The translations under genes and the position numbers were made by a program. The notes under the pieces are model-generated. The model had not been told where the DNA came from. It saw nothing but the letters and a program-made list of their open reading frames with translations, and searched no databases. This document shows, in pieces, positions 62,333-64,000 of a stretch of 64,000 bases of DNA; position 1 is the stretch's first letter; every line of letters begins with the position of its first letter. Source of the DNA: Enterobacter chengduensis (GTDB taxonomy: Bacteria; Pseudomonadota; Gammaproteobacteria; Enterobacterales; Enterobacteriaceae); the NCBI RefSeq assembly GCF_001984825.2, contig NZ_CP043318.1:1736001-1800000 (forward strand), in the 5' to 3' direction.

Positions 62333-62620
62333 ATGACCAAGTCAGAATTGATTGAAAGACTTGCCAGTCAGCAACCGCATATCCCTGCCAAGGCAGTGGA
62401 AGATGCCGTAAAAGAGATGCTGGAGCATATGGCTTCCACTCTTGCCCAGGGCGAGCGCATTGAAATCCGCGGTTTCGGTAGTTTTTCTCTGCACTATCGT
62501 GCTCCACGTACCGGGCGTAACCCGAAAACGGGTGATAAAGTCGAGCTGGAAGGTAAGTACGTTCCACACTTTAAACCGGGTAAAGAACTGCGCGATCGCG
62601 CCAATATTTACGGCAACTGA
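62333..62620 (+). CDS. ihfB: Integration host factor subunit beta
   Basis: A 95-residue DNA-bending protein of the HU/IHF family. With IhfA it bends DNA at WATCAA-N4-TTR sites. The conserved beta-arm segment is [20 protein letters not shown], which holds the intercalating proline. The start is the ATG at 62333 ([10 protein letters not shown]) with CGGAGGA upstream. It is one residue longer than E. coli IhfB (extra Asn at the end). Its consensus occurs in all three CRISPR leaders here. Confidence 0.99.
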   Translation: MTKSELIERLASQQPHIPAKAVEDAVKEMLEHMASTLAQGERIEIRGFGSFSLHYRAPRTGRNPKTGDKVELEGKYVPHFKPGKELRDRANIYGN

Positions 62621-62652
62621 GTTTAGCCAATCGGTTAAACTGGGTTCGAAAG

Positions 62653-62676
62653 AAAGCACCTGCGGGTGCTTTTTTT
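62653..62676 (+). terminator. Terminator of ihfB
   Basis: AAGCACC-tgcg-GGTGCTTTTTTT stem-loop with long T-tract. Confidence 0.9.
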
Positions 62677-62834
62677 GTGCCTGTTACTTTCATTCTGAAG
62701 ATGCCCCGCATTTTTCGTTTCATTTTCTGCAAACCGATAAACACATCACAGCGCGCGCCGTAAAACACAATCTTCTCACCTGACAACCCGCTCTGCCTGC
62801 TTACATACTGCCTGCCTGAAACAGGGAGGTAGCA

Positions 62835-64000
62835 ATGGGAATTCCCGCGCTGAGTGTCTGCGCCATTCTGGCGATAGCCCCGTTACTTTGGTTACCGGAA
62901 CTGCCATCACGTCATGCCGTGTGGATAATGATTGTTGGCGGGATCGTGCTGGCCGCACGGCGAAACATGCGACTGAAGTATGTCGGTATCACGCTGTTAT
63001 TTTGCGTGTGGGGCGTTCTGGCCGCGCAGGAAAGCGTCTGGCCGATGCGGCATCTCATCACCGGCGCCGTGCATGCTGAGGTAGCGATCGCTGCGACCGA
63101 TGGCGCCACTCTGCATCAGGCGCGTATTCTTAGCGTCGATGGCAAGCGCTGGTGGGCATCTACCGGCGTCACGCTGTATGGCAATTATCTCCCACAGAAA
63201 GCGTGTGCCGGTCAACGCTGGAACATGACGCTCAGACTCCGGCCTGCCCACGGCGAACTGAACGACGGGGGTTATGATGCTCAGCGCAGCGCTTTTGCTC
63301 AGCATCAAACGCTGAGCGGGCGCTTCACCCGTGCTGAACTCGTCGACGGGCGCTGCAGTCTGCGCGCGCAATATCTCGCGTCATTGCAAACCCGCCTGTC
63401 TGCCTACCGTTGGGGGGCGGTTATCCTCGGGCTGGGAATGGGGGAACGTCTGGATGTGCCTCAGGATATAAAAGTCCTGATGCGTGAAACCGGGACGCTG
63501 CATTTGATGGCGATTTCGGGTCTGCATATCGCGCTGGCGGCCTCCCTTGTTTGGTTACTCGCGCGTGGGTTCCAGTTTTTCTTGCCCAGCCATCGTGTTC
63601 ACTGGCAAATGCCTCTCCTGGCCGGGCTGTGCTTTGCCGCCTTCTACGCCTGGCTTACCGGTCTGCAACCTCCAGCGCTCCGAACGGTTATCGGGCTTGC
63701 AGTGCTTGCAACGTTGCGGCTCGCTGCCCGTCAATGGTCGCCCTGGCAGGTATGGGTTTGCTGTATCGCGGCGATCCTGATAAGCGATCCCCTGGCCGTA
63801 CTCTCGCAGAGTCTGATCTTGTCTGCCTTTGCCGTCGCCGCGCTGATTTTCTGGTTTCAGTGGCTGCCGCTTCCTGACTGGCACCGGGCACGACGTATAC
63901 GACCTCTGCTGAACCTGATTTATCTGCAGGTCGGCATGTTGCTGCTGCTCATGCCGTTACAGGTCCTGATTTTCCATGGCTTCAGCCTCTCTTCCCTGGT
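62835..64000 (+). CDS. ycaI: ComEC/Rec2-family protein YcaI, 5' part
   Basis: An open frame running off the window, at least 388 codons, starting ATG at 62835 (MGIPALSVCAIL) with GGGAGGT upstream. It corresponds to E. coli YcaI, a ComEC-like inner-membrane protein related to the DNA-uptake channel. Two to three N-terminal helices are followed by a periplasmic OB-like domain (DUF4131, about residues 70-180). The competence domain begins near residue 195 with LGLGMGERLDVP and the family hallmark MAISGLHIALAAS near residue 230. The C-terminal metallo-beta-lactamase-like part would lie outside the window. msbA normally follows. Confidence 0.9.
   Translation, partial: MGIPALSVCAILAIAPLLWLPELPSRHAVWIMIVGGIVLAARRNMRLKYVGITLLFCVWGVLAAQESVWPMRHLITGAVHAEVAIAATDGATLHQARILSVDGKRWWASTGVTLYGNYLPQKACAGQRWNMTLRLRPAHGELNDGGYDAQRSAFAQHQTLSGRFTRAELVDGRCSLRAQYLASLQTRLSAYRWGAVILGLGMGERLDVPQDIKVLMRETGTLHLMAISGLHIALAASLVWLLARGFQFFLPSHRVHWQMPLLAGLCFAAFYAWLTGLQPPALRTVIGLAVLATLRLAARQWSPWQVWVCCIAAILISDPLAVLSQSLILSAFAVAALIFWFQWLPLPDWHRARRIRPLLNLIYLQVGMLLLLMPLQVLIFHGFSLSSL

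Overview
The window is about 64 kb of enterobacterial chromosome. Protein sequences and gene order (hcp-hcr, lysO, aqpZ, macAB, cspD/clpSA, infA, aat, cydCD, trxB, lrp, ftsK, lolA, rarA, serS, dmsABC, pflBA/focA, ycaO, serC-aroA, cmk, rpsA, ihfB, ycaI) follow the E. coli map near 19-21 min. Divergence from E. coli, the REP-type palindromes and the accessory genes suggest an Enterobacter-like genus; species cannot be fixed from the sequence. No IS element, integrase or prophage structural gene was seen, and no tRNA gene was recognised.

Layout. 1-1243: leader and type I-F CRISPR array 1 (15 repeats), whose decayed end and flank are tandemly duplicated, next to hcr. 1268-15098: core genes for nitric-oxide/hydroxylamine stress (hcp-hcr), lysine export, water channel, an OLD-family nuclease, a VirK-like protein, the MacAB efflux pump, CspD and ClpS/ClpA. 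15285-29258: the accessory region between clpA and infA. It holds an AT-rich orphan type VI cassette (Hcp-like tube protein, small membrane protein, unknown 226-residue protein). Next is a strong promoter with a C4/CI-like antisense RNA of the phage P1/P4 kind and a small unknown gene. Then come CRISPR array 2 (18 repeats), the complete I-F operon cas1-cas2/3-csy1-csy2-csy3-csy4, a convergent RES/Xre toxin-antitoxin pair and CRISPR array 3 (13 repeats, two decayed). 29365-64000: core genes for initiation factor 1, N-end rule transferase, the cytochrome bd assembly transporter, thioredoxin reductase, Lrp, FtsK, LolA, RarA, SerRS, DMSO reductase, a CigR-like protein, anaerobic pyruvate formate-lyase/formate channel, YcaO, serine and aromatic biosynthesis, CMP kinase, S1, IHF-beta and the start of a ComEC-like protein.

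How it fits together. The three arrays share one repeat type and can be served by the single Cas set. Each leader carries a perfect 13-bp IHF core match ending 95-96 bp before the first repeat, and the window also encodes IhfB. ClpS, ClpA and Aat form the N-degron pathway. FNR-like sites precede hcp, dmsA and focA-pflB, matching the anaerobic role of those genes. The most unusual piece is the C4-like RNA: a loop is complementary to the ribosome-binding region of the next gene, and the transcript points toward CRISPR array 2.
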